From contig CACGUZ010000005.1 in assembly GCA_902576375.1 (NCBI GenBank), positions 1-40,499 of the forward strand: a stretch of 40,499 nucleotides of DNA, given 5' to 3'. The DNA comes from an uncultured Pelagibacteraceae bacterium (lineage in GTDB: Bacteria; Pseudomonadota; Alphaproteobacteria; Pelagibacterales; Pelagibacteraceae). The notes beneath the pieces were generated by a model. It worked only from the letters and a program-made list of their open reading frames with translations. It had not been told where the DNA came from and ran no database searches. Shown piece by piece: positions 9,311 to 16,649 of this stretch (positions within the stretch are counted from its first letter, which is position 1; each line of letters opens with the position of its first letter). The position numbers and the translations under genes are program-made.

Positions 9311-10465
9311 TTATTTATTTTTGTAAACTAGTTTACCGAACTTTTTTAACGCGGTTTCTGAAATTTCTAATCCTAAACCTGGATTATCATTTAGATGTAT
9401 CCAACCATTACTCATTTTATGGGAATTTTCAAATAATTCAGCTTGTAGAGGATCTCTTTCATCATCAAATGACTCGACTATTCTTCCTGATGGTGACGAT
9501 GCAACTAAAGGAGCATGAATATAACAATCATGATGTGGTGCTATATCCAAATGATTTAATTCACATAAAGCAGATAGTTTTTTACCATTTGTAAAACCAC
9601 CAAACATTGTGCAATCAAATTGTAAAATTTGAATTGCATTTTCTTCCACCATAGATCTACATCCATAAATCGTAATTTCACTTTCTCCACCTGATAAAGG
9701 AATTTTTGTTTGTTGTGATAAAAGTTTTAAATTTCTTCTATCATCTTCCCATCTCACAGGCTCTTCTATCCAAGTTGGATTAAATCTCTCAAATTCTTTT
9801 ACTCCCTCAATAGCGGTTTTTAGGTCCCATGCTCTATTAACATCAATCATTAGATCTTTATCGTCACCAATTTCTTGTCGAATTATTTCTAATCTTTCAG
9901 CATCTTCTTTTATACTTAATCCACCTACTTTAACTTTAAAGCTTTGATGGCCAATTTTAATTAATTTTTGTAATTCCTCTCTTAGTTCTTTTTCATTTTT
10001 TCCATCTCTATAATAAGCACATGTTACATATACAGGAATTTTATTTCTGAAACCTCCAAACAACTTATATAGTGGAATTTTTGAGGCTTTACCTATCAAA
10101 TCCCAGCATGCAATATCTAAAGCAGCAGAAATTCTAATCAAAGCTTCTCTACTCCAACCTTTTTCATTGCTTTGACGTGTGTCTGTTAATCTAAATATTT
10201 TTTCATACAATTTCTCTGGACAAAAAGGATCTTCCCCAACTATTAAATCCTGTAAACCATTAGAGAAAGGTTTGATAATTGGTTTGATATCCGTATAACT
10301 TGTCGCCAGCCCAAAACCAGAATTACCATCTTTAGTTTTAATCTTAATCAATAATTCATTTGCTGTCGGAACTACGAAATGACTTACCCAGTGAGGATTA
10401 ACCTCATCAGGGTTATTTAAAACATAAACTTCCAATGTCTCAATTGAATTACTACCATTTGTCAT
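9311..10465 (-). CDS. Enolase-superfamily enzyme, mandelate racemase/sugar-acid dehydratase type
   Basis: This 384-aa protein has an N-terminal capping domain and a TIM-barrel. The full active-site set of the mandelate racemase subgroup is recognisable. Lys177 and Lys179 form the K-x-K motif. The metal ligands are Asp208 (DVN), Glu234/235 (WIEEP) and Glu261 (SGGESE). Asp284 and His311/312 form the Asp-His base pair on the opposite face. Such enzymes remove a proton next to a carboxylate and either racemise a hydroxy acid or dehydrate an aldonic or aldaric acid to a 2-keto-3-deoxy acid. Which acid is not readable. It is the promoter-proximal gene of the - strand pair with the FAD/iron-sulfur dehydrogenase, so it may supply that enzyme's hydroxy-acid substrate or share its pathway. 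Confidence 0.88.
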   Translation of the reverse strand: MTNGSNSIETLEVYVLNNPDEVNPHWVSHFVVPTANELLIKIKTKDGNSGFGLATSYTDIKPIIKPFSNGLQDLIVGEDPFCPEKLYEKIFRLTDTRQSNEKGWSREALIRISAALDIACWDLIGKASKIPLYKLFGGFRNKIPVYVTCAYYRDGKNEKELREELQKLIKIGHQSFKVKVGGLSIKEDAERLEIIRQEIGDDKDLMIDVNRAWDLKTAIEGVKEFERFNPTWIEEPVRWEDDRRNLKLLSQQTKIPLSGGESEITIYGCRSMVEENAIQILQFDCTMFGGFTNGKKLSALCELNHLDIAPHHDCYIHAPLVASSPSGRIVESFDDERDPLQAELFENSHKMSNGWIHLNDNPGLGLEISETALKKFGKLVYKNK

Positions 10466-10489
10466 ACATTATAAGTTTGATTATATAAT
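10459..10489 (+). promoter_or_regulatory. Divergent promoter region: + strand promoter of the aminotransferase
   Basis: A perfect -10 hexamer TATAAT lies at 10484-10489. A TTGTCA at 10459-10464 (5 of 6 matches to the -35 consensus) lies 19 bases upstream. The -35 overlaps the start codon of the divergent enolase-family gene (CAT at 10463-10465). The -10 is part of the palindrome ATTATATAAT (10480-10489), which also gives a perfect TATAAT on the - strand (10485-10480). The + start site would fall near 10496, leaving a 5' leader of only about 15 bases before the ATG at 10511. The motifs are seen; promoter use is inferred, and the 19-base spacer is on the long side. Confidence 0.55.
10480..10485 (-). 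promoter_or_regulatory. -10 element for the divergent enolase/dehydrogenase operon
   Basis: Read on the - strand, bases 10485 to 10480 are TATAAT, a perfect -10 box sharing its bases with the + strand -10. A second - strand TATAAT at 10473-10468 lies too close to the ATG (10465) to serve a normal leader. I see no good -35 for the - strand. If it is used, the start site would be only a few bases before the coding start, so the mRNA would be nearly leaderless. Confidence 0.4.
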
Positions 10490-10510
10490 TTCTTTAGCAT
10501 ATACAGCAGA

Positions 10511-11683
10511 ATGGCAATTTCAAACAATATAAGACCAGGTCGACATTTTTTACAAATACCAGGTCCAACTAACGTTCCTGACAGAGTTTTAAGAGCAATG
10601 GATTATCCAACAATAGACCATAGAGGTCCAGATTTTGCAGAACTTGGTTTAAGAGTTTTAGATAGAATAAAGTTAATTTTTAAAACTTCAGAACCTGTAA
10701 TAATATTTCCTGCTTCAGGCACAGGTGCTTGGGAAGCTGCAATCGTAAATACTTTAAGTGCAGGTGATAAAATTTTAATGTTTGAAACAGGACACTTTTC
10801 TACACTTTGGTATGATATTGCAGAAAAATTTAAATTAGAGATTGACTTTGTTAAAGGTGATTGGAGAACAGGTGTTGACCCAAATATTGTTGAGCAAAAA
10901 TTGAAGGAAGATAAAGAGAAAAAAATTAAAGCAGTCTGTGCAGTTCATAACGAAACATCTACAGGAGTTACAAGTAGAATTGGAAAAATTAGAAAAGCGA
11001 TGGACAACGCAGAACATCCTGCATTACTATTTGTTGACACAATTTCCTCACTTGGATCTATAGATTATAGACACGAAGAATGGAAAGTTGATGTTACAGT
11101 TGGTGGATCTCAAAAAGGATTATTATTACCTCCAGGACTTTCATTTAATGCAATAAGTTCAAAAGCGTTAAAAGCTTATGAAGTTTCTGATTTACCAAAA
11201 TCATATTGGGATTGGAAACCAATGCTAGAAAATAATAAAAAAGGTTATTTTCCATATACACCAGCAACAAATTTATTGTATGGATTAGATGAAGCAATTA
11301 ACATGTTGACTGAAGAAGGTTTAGAAAATGTATTTACTAGACATAAAAGATTTGCAGAAGCTACTAGAGTTGCTGTAAAAGCTTGGGGTTTAGAAATACT
11401 TTGTAAAAATCCAGAAGAATATTCAGATTCGCTAACAGCAGTAATGGTTCCAGATGGACATGATGCGGACTCATTAAGAAAAATAATTTTAGATCATTAC
11501 AACATGTCTCTAGGAACAGGTTTAGCAAAAGTTGCAGGTAAAATTTTTAGAATCGGACATTTAGGAGATTTTAACGAATTGATGTTAGCTGGAACTTTAG
11601 CTGGTGTTGAAATGGGATTAATGAAATCCAAAATTCCTTATAAAAAAGGTGGAATACTTAAAGCACTTGACTATCTTTGTTAA
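10511..11683 (+). CDS. Serine-glyoxylate-type aminotransferase (class V, PLP-dependent)
   Basis: This 390-aa class V aminotransferase opens with GRHFLQIPGPTNVPDRVL, typical of the serine/alanine/aspartate-glyoxylate aminotransferase group. ASGTGAWEAA near residues 68-77 binds PLP phosphate. FVDTISSLGS near 174-183 holds the PLP-pyridine Asp. Lys202 in GGSQKGLLLPPG forms the Schiff base. The expected reaction is glyoxylate + L-serine to glycine + hydroxypyruvate. Amino-donor preference cannot be read, and aspartate-glyoxylate aminotransferase (BhcA of the beta-hydroxyaspartate cycle) is a close relative. No other beta-hydroxyaspartate cycle genes are visible here. It is divergent from the enolase/dehydrogenase pair across 45 bases and is followed by tRNA genes. 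Glycine supply is important in SAR11, which makes a glyoxylate-to-glycine role attractive. Confidence 0.88.
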   Translation: MAISNNIRPGRHFLQIPGPTNVPDRVLRAMDYPTIDHRGPDFAELGLRVLDRIKLIFKTSEPVIIFPASGTGAWEAAIVNTLSAGDKILMFETGHFSTLWYDIAEKFKLEIDFVKGDWRTGVDPNIVEQKLKEDKEKKIKAVCAVHNETSTGVTSRIGKIRKAMDNAEHPALLFVDTISSLGSIDYRHEEWKVDVTVGGSQKGLLLPPGLSFNAISSKALKAYEVSDLPKSYWDWKPMLENNKKGYFPYTPATNLLYGLDEAINMLTEEGLENVFTRHKRFAEATRVAVKAWGLEILCKNPEEYSDSLTAVMVPDGHDADSLRKIILDHYNMSLGTGLAKVAGKIFRIGHLGDFNELMLAGTLAGVEMGLMKSKIPYKKGGILKALDYLC

Positions 11684-11742
11684 CTTTCAAAAGATTTATT
11701 AATAAAATAATTTTTAAGCCAATTTTTCAATAGTAATAGAAC

Positions 11743-11770
11743 TTGACGTTATTTTTCCAAAAGATATAAA
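11743..11770 (+). promoter_or_regulatory. Promoter of the tRNA-Val/tRNA-Asp unit
   Basis: TTGACG at 11743-11748 (5 of 6 matches to -35) and TATAAA at 11765-11770 (5 of 6 matches to -10) are separated by 16 bases. Transcription would start near 11777, about 12 bases before tRNA-Val. It is the best-formed two-box promoter I found in the window. It may also feed the nuo genes, since no terminator is evident after tRNA-Asp. The remaining sequence from 11684 is AT-rich and holds no clear terminator for the aminotransferase gene. Confidence 0.7.
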
Positions 11771-11788
11771 TCACTCTGTTTTGGTTTA

Positions 11789-11864
11789 GGGCGGTTAGCT
11801 CAGTTGGTAGAGCATCTCGTTTACACCGAGGGGGTCAAAGGTTCGAGTCCTTTACTGCCCACCA
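11789..11864 (+). tRNA. tRNA-Val (anticodon UAC)
   Basis: A complete cloverleaf is present. The acceptor stem GGGCGGT pairs with ACTGCCC (one G-U). The D-arm is GCTC/GAGC. The anticodon stem TCTCG/CGAGG carries the loop TTTACAC, giving anticodon TAC. The T-arm AAAGG/CCTTT has the TTCGAGT loop. The discriminator is A, and CCA is encoded at 11862-11864. It lies 14 bases before tRNA-Asp and is probably cotranscribed with it. Confidence 0.97.
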
Positions 11865-11878
11865 AAAGAATCAAAAGT

Positions 11879-11955
11879 GGGGGTGTAGCTCAGTTGGTTA
11901 GAGCGATCGCCTGTCACGCGATAGGTCGAGGGTTCGAGTCCCTTCACTCCCGCCA
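11879..11955 (+). tRNA. tRNA-Asp (anticodon GUC)
   Basis: The acceptor stem GGGGGTG pairs with CACTCCC (one G-U). The D-arm is GCTC/GAGC. The anticodon stem ATCGC/GCGAT has loop CTGTCAC and anticodon GTC. The T-arm GAGGG/CCCTT has the TTCGAGT loop. The discriminator is G, an aspartate identity base, and CCA is encoded. The Val-Asp tRNA pair just upstream of nuoA is an arrangement I associate with other alphaproteobacteria. Confidence 0.97.
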
Positions 11956-11971
11956 CTTTGCAAGTTTACTA

Positions 11972-12002
11972 CTGATAATCACTATCAAATACGCTGTATA
12001 TT
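11972..12002 (+). promoter_or_regulatory. Possible nuo promoter
   Basis: TATATT at 11997-12002 (5 of 6 matches to -10) has a weak CTGATA (4 of 6) at 11972-11977 with a 19-base spacer. A second -10-like TATAAA lies at 12037-12042 without a -35 partner. The gap between tRNA-Asp and nuoA (11956-12060) has no other feature and no clear ribosome site before the nuoA ATG. Readthrough from the tRNA promoter is an alternative source of nuo transcripts. Confidence 0.3.
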
Positions 12003-12060
12003 TTGAATAATGTGACCTAACACCACTTCATCTAGCTATAAAAAATGATATATATTCCAC

Positions 12061-12429
12061 ATGACTGCGGAATTTTTAAAGGATTATTTACCTATAATAT
12101 TGTTCCTAATTATTGCATTAGGATTAAGCTGTGCGTTCATAGTAATTAATTTTATTCTTTCTCCAAAAAATCCAGATCCAGAAAAGTTATCAGCTTATGA
12201 ATGTGGATTTGAACCATTTCAGGACTCTAGAATGGAATTTGATGTTCGTTTTTATTTGGTTGCTATACTTTTTATAATTTTTGACCTTGAAATAGCATTT
12301 TTATTTCCGTGGGCAATTTCTTTGGGAAATATTGGAATTTTAGGTTTTACCTCAATGATGATTTTTTTATTCATACTTACTATTGGATTTATTTATGAAT
12401 GGAAAAAAGGCGCTTTAGACTGGGAATAA
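12061..12429 (+). CDS. nuoA: NADH-quinone oxidoreductase subunit A
   Basis: This 122-aa membrane subunit of complex I (ND3 homologue) has three transmembrane helices, approximately residues 10-30, 62-83 and 88-111. The conserved [10 protein letters not shown] loop near residues 44-53 contains the Cys that reports the active/deactive transition in mitochondria. [18 protein letters not shown] precedes and enters helix 2. It sits at the junction of the membrane and peripheral arms near the quinone site. It is the first gene of the 14-gene nuo operon, 105 bases after tRNA-Asp. Confidence 0.97.
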   Translation: MTAEFLKDYLPIILFLIIALGLSCAFIVINFILSPKNPDPEKLSAYECGFEPFQDSRMEFDVRFYLVAILFIIFDLEIAFLFPWAISLGNIGILGFTSMMIFLFILTIGFIYEWKKGALDWE

Positions 12430-12441
12430 AATTTTTTTTAA

Positions 12442-12957
12442 ATGAATAATAAGTTAGATCAAGTTCCGGAAGAGTTTAAACAACTTGCTGAAGATTTTAG
12501 TAAGAATGGTTTTATTACTACATCATTAGACAATTTAATAAACTGGTCAAGGTCGGGATCATTACACTGGATGACTTTTGGCCTTGCTTGTTGTGCAGTT
12601 GAAATGATGCAAACTGCAATGCCCAGATATGATTTAGAAAGATTTGGTGCCGCACCTCGTGGGTCACCAAGACAATCTGATGTAATGATTGTTGCTGGCA
12701 CTTTAACTAACAAAATGGCACCAGCTCTTAGAAAAGTTTACGATCAAATGCCTGAACCAAGATATGTTATATCAATGGGAAGTTGTGCTAATGGCGGTGG
12801 ATATTATCACTACTCTTATTCTGTAGTAAGAGGTTGTGATCGTATTGTTCCAGTTGACATTTATGTTCCTGGATGTCCTCCTTCTGCAGAGGCTTTATTA
12901 TATGGAATTATGCAATTACAAAAAAAAATAAGAAATAAAGGATCCATTAGTAGATAG
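12442..12957 (+). CDS. nuoB: NADH-quinone oxidoreductase subunit B (cluster N2)
   Basis: This 171-aa peripheral-arm subunit (PSST homologue) carries the terminal [4Fe-4S] cluster N2 that reduces quinone. The four ligands are present: the tandem Cys50-Cys51 in GLACCAVEM, Cys115 in [10 protein letters not shown] and Cys145 in VPGCPPSAE. Length and motif order are normal. It is 12 bases after nuoA, which is the largest gap in the whole nuoA-dnaE run, and 1 base before nuoC. Confidence 0.98.
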   Translation: MNNKLDQVPEEFKQLAEDFSKNGFITTSLDNLINWSRSGSLHWMTFGLACCAVEMMQTAMPRYDLERFGAAPRGSPRQSDVMIVAGTLTNKMAPALRKVYDQMPEPRYVISMGSCANGGGYYHYSYSVVRGCDRIVPVDIYVPGCPPSAEALLYGIMQLQKKIRNKGSISR

Positions 12958-12958
12958 T

Positions 12959-13564
12959 ATGAATAACTTAATTGATTTAGAAAAAAAGATTAATTCAGAG
13001 CTTGGCACCAAAATAAATACTTCTGAAATCAAACATAATCAAATTTATCTTGAGATAGATAGTGAAGATTTAATTGATGTAGTTTTATTTGTTAAAACTA
13101 ATAAAGATACAAAATTTAGACAACTTATAGACATTACAGTTGTCGATTATCCTGAAAGGTCCAAAAGATTTAAAATTGTATATTTATTTTTAAGTCATGA
13201 GTTTAATCAGAGAATGATCTTAAGTTACGATATAAGTGAAAATGAAGTTATTGCATCATTAACACCAATTTTTCCATCTGCTAACTGGATGGAAAGAGAA
13301 GTTTTTGACATGTATGGAGTGAGTTTCAAAGATCATCCTGACTTAAGAAGAATTTTAACAGATTATGGTTTTGAGGGTCATCCATTAAGAAAAGATTTTC
13401 CTTTAACTGGTCATACCGAAGTTAGATACAGCGAGGATCAAAAAAAAGTAATTAATGAACCTGTAAAACTGGAACAAAATTATAGAAACTTTGATTATGA
13501 AAGTCCGTGGGAAGGCACAAAATATATTAAAGAATTAACTGATAGTAATGACAAAAAAAATTAA
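12959..13564 (+). CDS. nuoC: NADH-quinone oxidoreductase subunit C (30 kDa)
   Basis: This 201-aa peripheral-arm subunit binds NuoD and the quinone-site module. The family signature is visible near residues 114-160: [37 protein letters not shown]. nuoC and nuoD are separate genes here, as in most alphaproteobacteria, not fused as in E. coli. Its last 17 bases overlap the start of nuoD in another frame, a larger overlap than at the other nuo junctions. Confidence 0.97.
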   Translation: MNNLIDLEKKINSELGTKINTSEIKHNQIYLEIDSEDLIDVVLFVKTNKDTKFRQLIDITVVDYPERSKRFKIVYLFLSHEFNQRMILSYDISENEVIASLTPIFPSANWMEREVFDMYGVSFKDHPDLRRILTDYGFEGHPLRKDFPLTGHTEVRYSEDQKKVINEPVKLEQNYRNFDYESPWEGTKYIKELTDSNDKKN

Positions 13565-14723
13565 AAACCTAAACTTAAATTTTGGACCTCAACATCCAGC
13601 AGCTCATGGAGTTCTTAGACTTATATTAGAATTAGATGGTGAAGTTGTTGAAAAAGCAGATCCACATATTGGCTTACTACATCGTGGCACTGAAAAATTA
13701 ATAGAAAATAAAACTTATATGCAAGCAGTTCCATATTTTGATCGATTAGATTATGTAGCTCCGATGAACCAGGAACATGCTTTTGCTTTAGCTGTTGAAA
13801 AAATTTTAGATATTGATGTTCCAATTAGAGCCCAACTTATAAGAGTGATGTTTTGTGAAATCGGAAGAATTTTAAGTCATATTTTAAATGTTACAACACA
13901 AGCATTAGATGTTGGAGCTTTGACACCATCTTTATGGGGTTTTGAAGAAAGAGAGACTTTAATGACTTTTTATGAAAGAGCATCTGGATCAAGATTACAT
14001 GCAAATTATTTTAGAGCAGGCGGTGTGCATCAAGATTTACCAGCTGGTTTAGAGACAGATATTGCAAAATTCTGCGAAACTTTTCCAAAAATAATTAATG
14101 ATTTAGAAAACTTATTGACTGACAATAGAATATTTAAGCAAAGAAATGTTGATATTGGTGTTGTTACAAAAGAAGACGCCCTAGATTACTCTTTTAGTGG
14201 TGTTATGATTAGAGGATCTGGTGTTCCATGGGATTTAAGGAAATCACAACCATATGATTGTTATAACCAACTAGAATTTAAAATTCCTGTAGGAAAAAAT
14301 GGAGATTGTTACGATAGATATTTGTGCAGGATTGAAGAAATGAAAGAAAGTGTCAAAATAATTAAACAATGTTTATCAAAAATGGAAAAAGGTCCAATCA
14401 AAACTTTTGATGGAAAAATAACACCTCCATCTAAAAAAGATATCAAACAATCGATGGAAGCTTTGATACATCACTTTAAATTATTTACTGAAGGATATCG
14501 TGTTCCTGAAGATGAAATTTATACAGCGGTTGAAGCACCTAAAGGAGAATTTGGAGTTTATTTAATTTCAGATGGATCAAGCAAACCTTATAAGTGTAAA
14601 ATTCGAGCACCTGGATTTTCACATTTACAATCAATGGATTATTTAATTAAAGGACATATGTTGGCCGATGTTCCTGCAGTGCTCGGTTCTTTAGATATAG
14701 TTTTTGGTGAGGTTGATAGATGA
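13548..14723 (+). CDS. nuoD: NADH-quinone oxidoreductase subunit D (49 kDa)
   Basis: This 391-aa subunit forms the quinone-reduction site together with NuoB. It opens with [16 protein letters not shown] (about residues 9-24), which contains the conserved His of the quinone pocket. [14 protein letters not shown], a [14 protein letters not shown] segment with the quinone-binding Tyr, and a C-terminal GEVDR end follow, all typical. The start inside nuoC is supported because the conserved GPQHPAAHG segment begins about 12 residues later. The stop overlaps nuoE (ATGA). Confidence 0.98.
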   Translation: MTKKIKNLNLNFGPQHPAAHGVLRLILELDGEVVEKADPHIGLLHRGTEKLIENKTYMQAVPYFDRLDYVAPMNQEHAFALAVEKILDIDVPIRAQLIRVMFCEIGRILSHILNVTTQALDVGALTPSLWGFEERETLMTFYERASGSRLHANYFRAGGVHQDLPAGLETDIAKFCETFPKIINDLENLLTDNRIFKQRNVDIGVVTKEDALDYSFSGVMIRGSGVPWDLRKSQPYDCYNQLEFKIPVGKNGDCYDRYLCRIEEMKESVKIIKQCLSKMEKGPIKTFDGKITPPSKKDIKQSMEALIHHFKLFTEGYRVPEDEIYTAVEAPKGEFGVYLISDGSSKPYKCKIRAPGFSHLQSMDYLIKGHMLADVPAVLGSLDIVFGEVDR

Positions 14724-15328
14724 GTTTAAAGAGACCAGCCAAAGATCAACCAGAGAGTTTTGAATTTAATTCATCTTCTTTAGAGGCAGCAAATAAAATT
14801 ATTTCAAAATATCCTAAAGGAAAACAACAAAGTGCCGTCATGGCATTGTTATATATAGCTCAAAAACAAAATGATAATTGGATACCTTTAGTTGCAATGA
14901 AATATATAGCGAAACTTCTAGATATGCCTTACATAAAAGTTTATGAAGTCGCGACTTTTTATAGTATGTTCAATTTATCACCAGTTGGAAAATATTTCAT
15001 TCAAGTTTGCACTACAACACCTTGTATGATAAGGGGAGCTGGTAAATTAGTTGAGGCCTGCAAAGAAAAAATTTCCGAAAATGAATCTGAATTATTACCT
15101 GATAAAAATTGTTCTTGGATGGAAGTAGAGTGCCTAGGTGCTTGCGTCACTGCTCCAATGATGCAAATTAATGATGATTATTATGAAGATTTGGACAAAG
15201 AAAAAACTTTAGAAATTTTAGATAAAATTTTAAAAGATGAAATACCAAAACCAGGTTCATACAGAGGACGCATAAATAATGAACCAGAAAATGGAAGAAA
15301 AACATTAATGGAATTAAAAAATGCTTAA
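14720..15328 (+). CDS. nuoE: NADH-quinone oxidoreductase subunit E (24 kDa)
   Basis: This 202-aa thioredoxin-fold subunit carries the [2Fe-2S] cluster N1a. Ligands Cys97 and Cys102 (CTTTPC) and Cys138 and Cys142 (CLGAC) have the standard spacing. It pairs with NuoF in the NADH-oxidising module. It overlaps nuoD by 4 bases and nuoF by 8, consistent with coupled translation. The C-terminal [18 protein letters not shown] tail resembles the tails of alphaproteobacterial homologues. Confidence 0.97.
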   Translation: MSLKRPAKDQPESFEFNSSSLEAANKIISKYPKGKQQSAVMALLYIAQKQNDNWIPLVAMKYIAKLLDMPYIKVYEVATFYSMFNLSPVGKYFIQVCTTTPCMIRGAGKLVEACKEKISENESELLPDKNCSWMEVECLGACVTAPMMQINDDYYEDLDKEKTLEILDKILKDEIPKPGSYRGRINNEPENGRKTLMELKNA

Positions 15329-16649
15329 AGATCAAGATAGAATTTTTCAAAATTTATATAACGATTTGGGTTCAGATTTAACTTCAGCTCAAAAAAGAGG
15401 TGATTGGGTAAATACAAAAGAAATTACTGAAAAAGGTAGAGACTGGATTATAAATGAAATCAAAGACTCTCAATTAAGAGGAAGAGGGGGTGCAGGTTTT
15501 CCTACAGGTCTTAAGTGGTCATTTGCACCAAAAGAAGTCGGATCTAGACCTCACTACCTTGTTATTAATGGTGATGAGTCAGAGCCAGGTACCTGTAAAG
15601 ATAGAGATATCTTAAGGTTTGAACCTCATAAACTTATTGAAGGTTGTTTAATAGCTTCATATGCAATTCAAGCACATGTTTGCTATATTTATATAAGAGG
15701 TGAGTATTTTGTGGATGGACAAAAACTTCAAGCTGCAATTGACGAAGCTTATGAAAAAAAATTAATTGGAAAAAATGCGGCTGGAACTGGATGGGATTTA
15801 GATATTTATATACATTACGGTGCAGGAGCTTATATCTGTGGAGAAGAGACAGCATTACTCGAGAGCATTGAAGGTAACAAAGGTCAGCCAAGATTAAAAC
15901 CACCTTTCCCAGCATTAATTGGTTTATATGGATGTCCAACAATAATTAACAATGTTGAGACCATAGCTGTAGTTCCAACAATTCTAAGAAGAGGTGGTAA
16001 ATGGTTTGCTTCCTTGGGTAGAGAAAAAAATACTGGTACTAAAATATTTTGTATTTCTGGAAATGTAAATAATCCATGTAATGTTGAGGAGGAAATGAAC
16101 ATACCTTTGAAAGAGTTAATAGAAGTTCATGCAGGAGGTGTAATAGGCGGTTGGGACAATCTACAAGCTGTAATACCTGGAGGATCTTCAATGCCACTTA
16201 TTCCAAAAGAAAAGTGTGAAACACTAACAATGGATTTTGACTCTTTAGTTGTTGAAAAAAGCGGGCTAGGTACAGCAGGAGTAGTCGTTATAAATAAAGA
16301 TCAAGACATAATTAAATGTATGGCAAGAATAGCAAGATTCTATAAGCATGAAAGCTGTGGTCAATGTACACCTTGTAGAGAGGGTTCGGGTTGGATGTGG
16401 AGAATGCTTGAGAGAATGGCTAAAGGAGAGGCTTCAAAAGATGAAATTGAAATGTTAGGTGATGTAACTAAACAAATTGAAGGTCATACAATATGTGCAT
16501 TTGGTGAGGGTTCATCTTGGCCTGTTCAAGGTTTGTTAAGGCATTTTAAAGATGAAATTAAAAAAAGAAATAATTTTGATCCAATTGTAAAAGAAACTCA
16601 GAATATTCCTTATTTGGTGGATCAGCACTTGTTAGATAAGAATGCTTAA
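15321..16649 (+). CDS. nuoF: NADH-quinone oxidoreductase subunit F (51 kDa; NADH/FMN)
   Basis: This 442-aa subunit binds NADH, FMN and cluster N3. [13 protein letters not shown] at residues 54-66 is the glycine-rich nucleotide/FMN site, and [15 protein letters not shown] near 170-184 is also FMN-site sequence. Cluster N3 ligands are Cys346, Cys349, Cys352 (CGQCTPC) and Cys392 (HTICAFGEG). Hydride transfer from NADH to FMN happens here and starts electron flow through complex I. The start overlaps nuoE by 8 bases; the end overlaps nuoG by 8. Confidence 0.98.
   Translation: MLKDQDRIFQNLYNDLGSDLTSAQKRGDWVNTKEITEKGRDWIINEIKDSQLRGRGGAGFPTGLKWSFAPKEVGSRPHYLVINGDESEPGTCKDRDILRFEPHKLIEGCLIASYAIQAHVCYIYIRGEYFVDGQKLQAAIDEAYEKKLIGKNAAGTGWDLDIYIHYGAGAYICGEETALLESIEGNKGQPRLKPPFPALIGLYGCPTIINNVETIAVVPTILRRGGKWFASLGREKNTGTKIFCISGNVNNPCNVEEEMNIPLKELIEVHAGGVIGGWDNLQAVIPGGSSMPLIPKEKCETLTMDFDSLVVEKSGLGTAGVVVINKDQDIIKCMARIARFYKHESCGQCTPCREGSGWMWRMLERMAKGEASKDEIEMLGDVTKQIEGHTICAFGEGSSWPVQGLLRHFKDEIKKRNNFDPIVKETQNIPYLVDQHLLDKNA

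Noticed and set aside
10466..10510. Glycine riboswitch ahead of the glyoxylate aminotransferase
   Set aside because: SAR11 uses glycine riboswitches at some loci, but only 45 bases separate this gene from its divergent neighbour and no aptamer-like sequence is there.
11684..11955. Integration site (attL/attR) of a mobile island at the tRNA genes
   Set aside because: I found no repeat of a tRNA 3' end on the far side of the accessory block and no integrase or transposase gene.
11804..12010. 68-codon open frame on the + strand
   Set aside because: It lies across both tRNA genes, and its sequence (containing GGVAQLVRAIACHAIGRGFES) is the familiar false translation of a tRNA.
15634..15942. 102-codon open frame on the - strand inside nuoF, and similar antisense frames (for example 682-978, 3698-4009, 17952-18260, 27484-27900, 31134-31511)
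   Set aside because: They are antisense to genes with clear family motifs, resemble no family, and arise because stop codons are avoided on the complementary strand of conserved genes.
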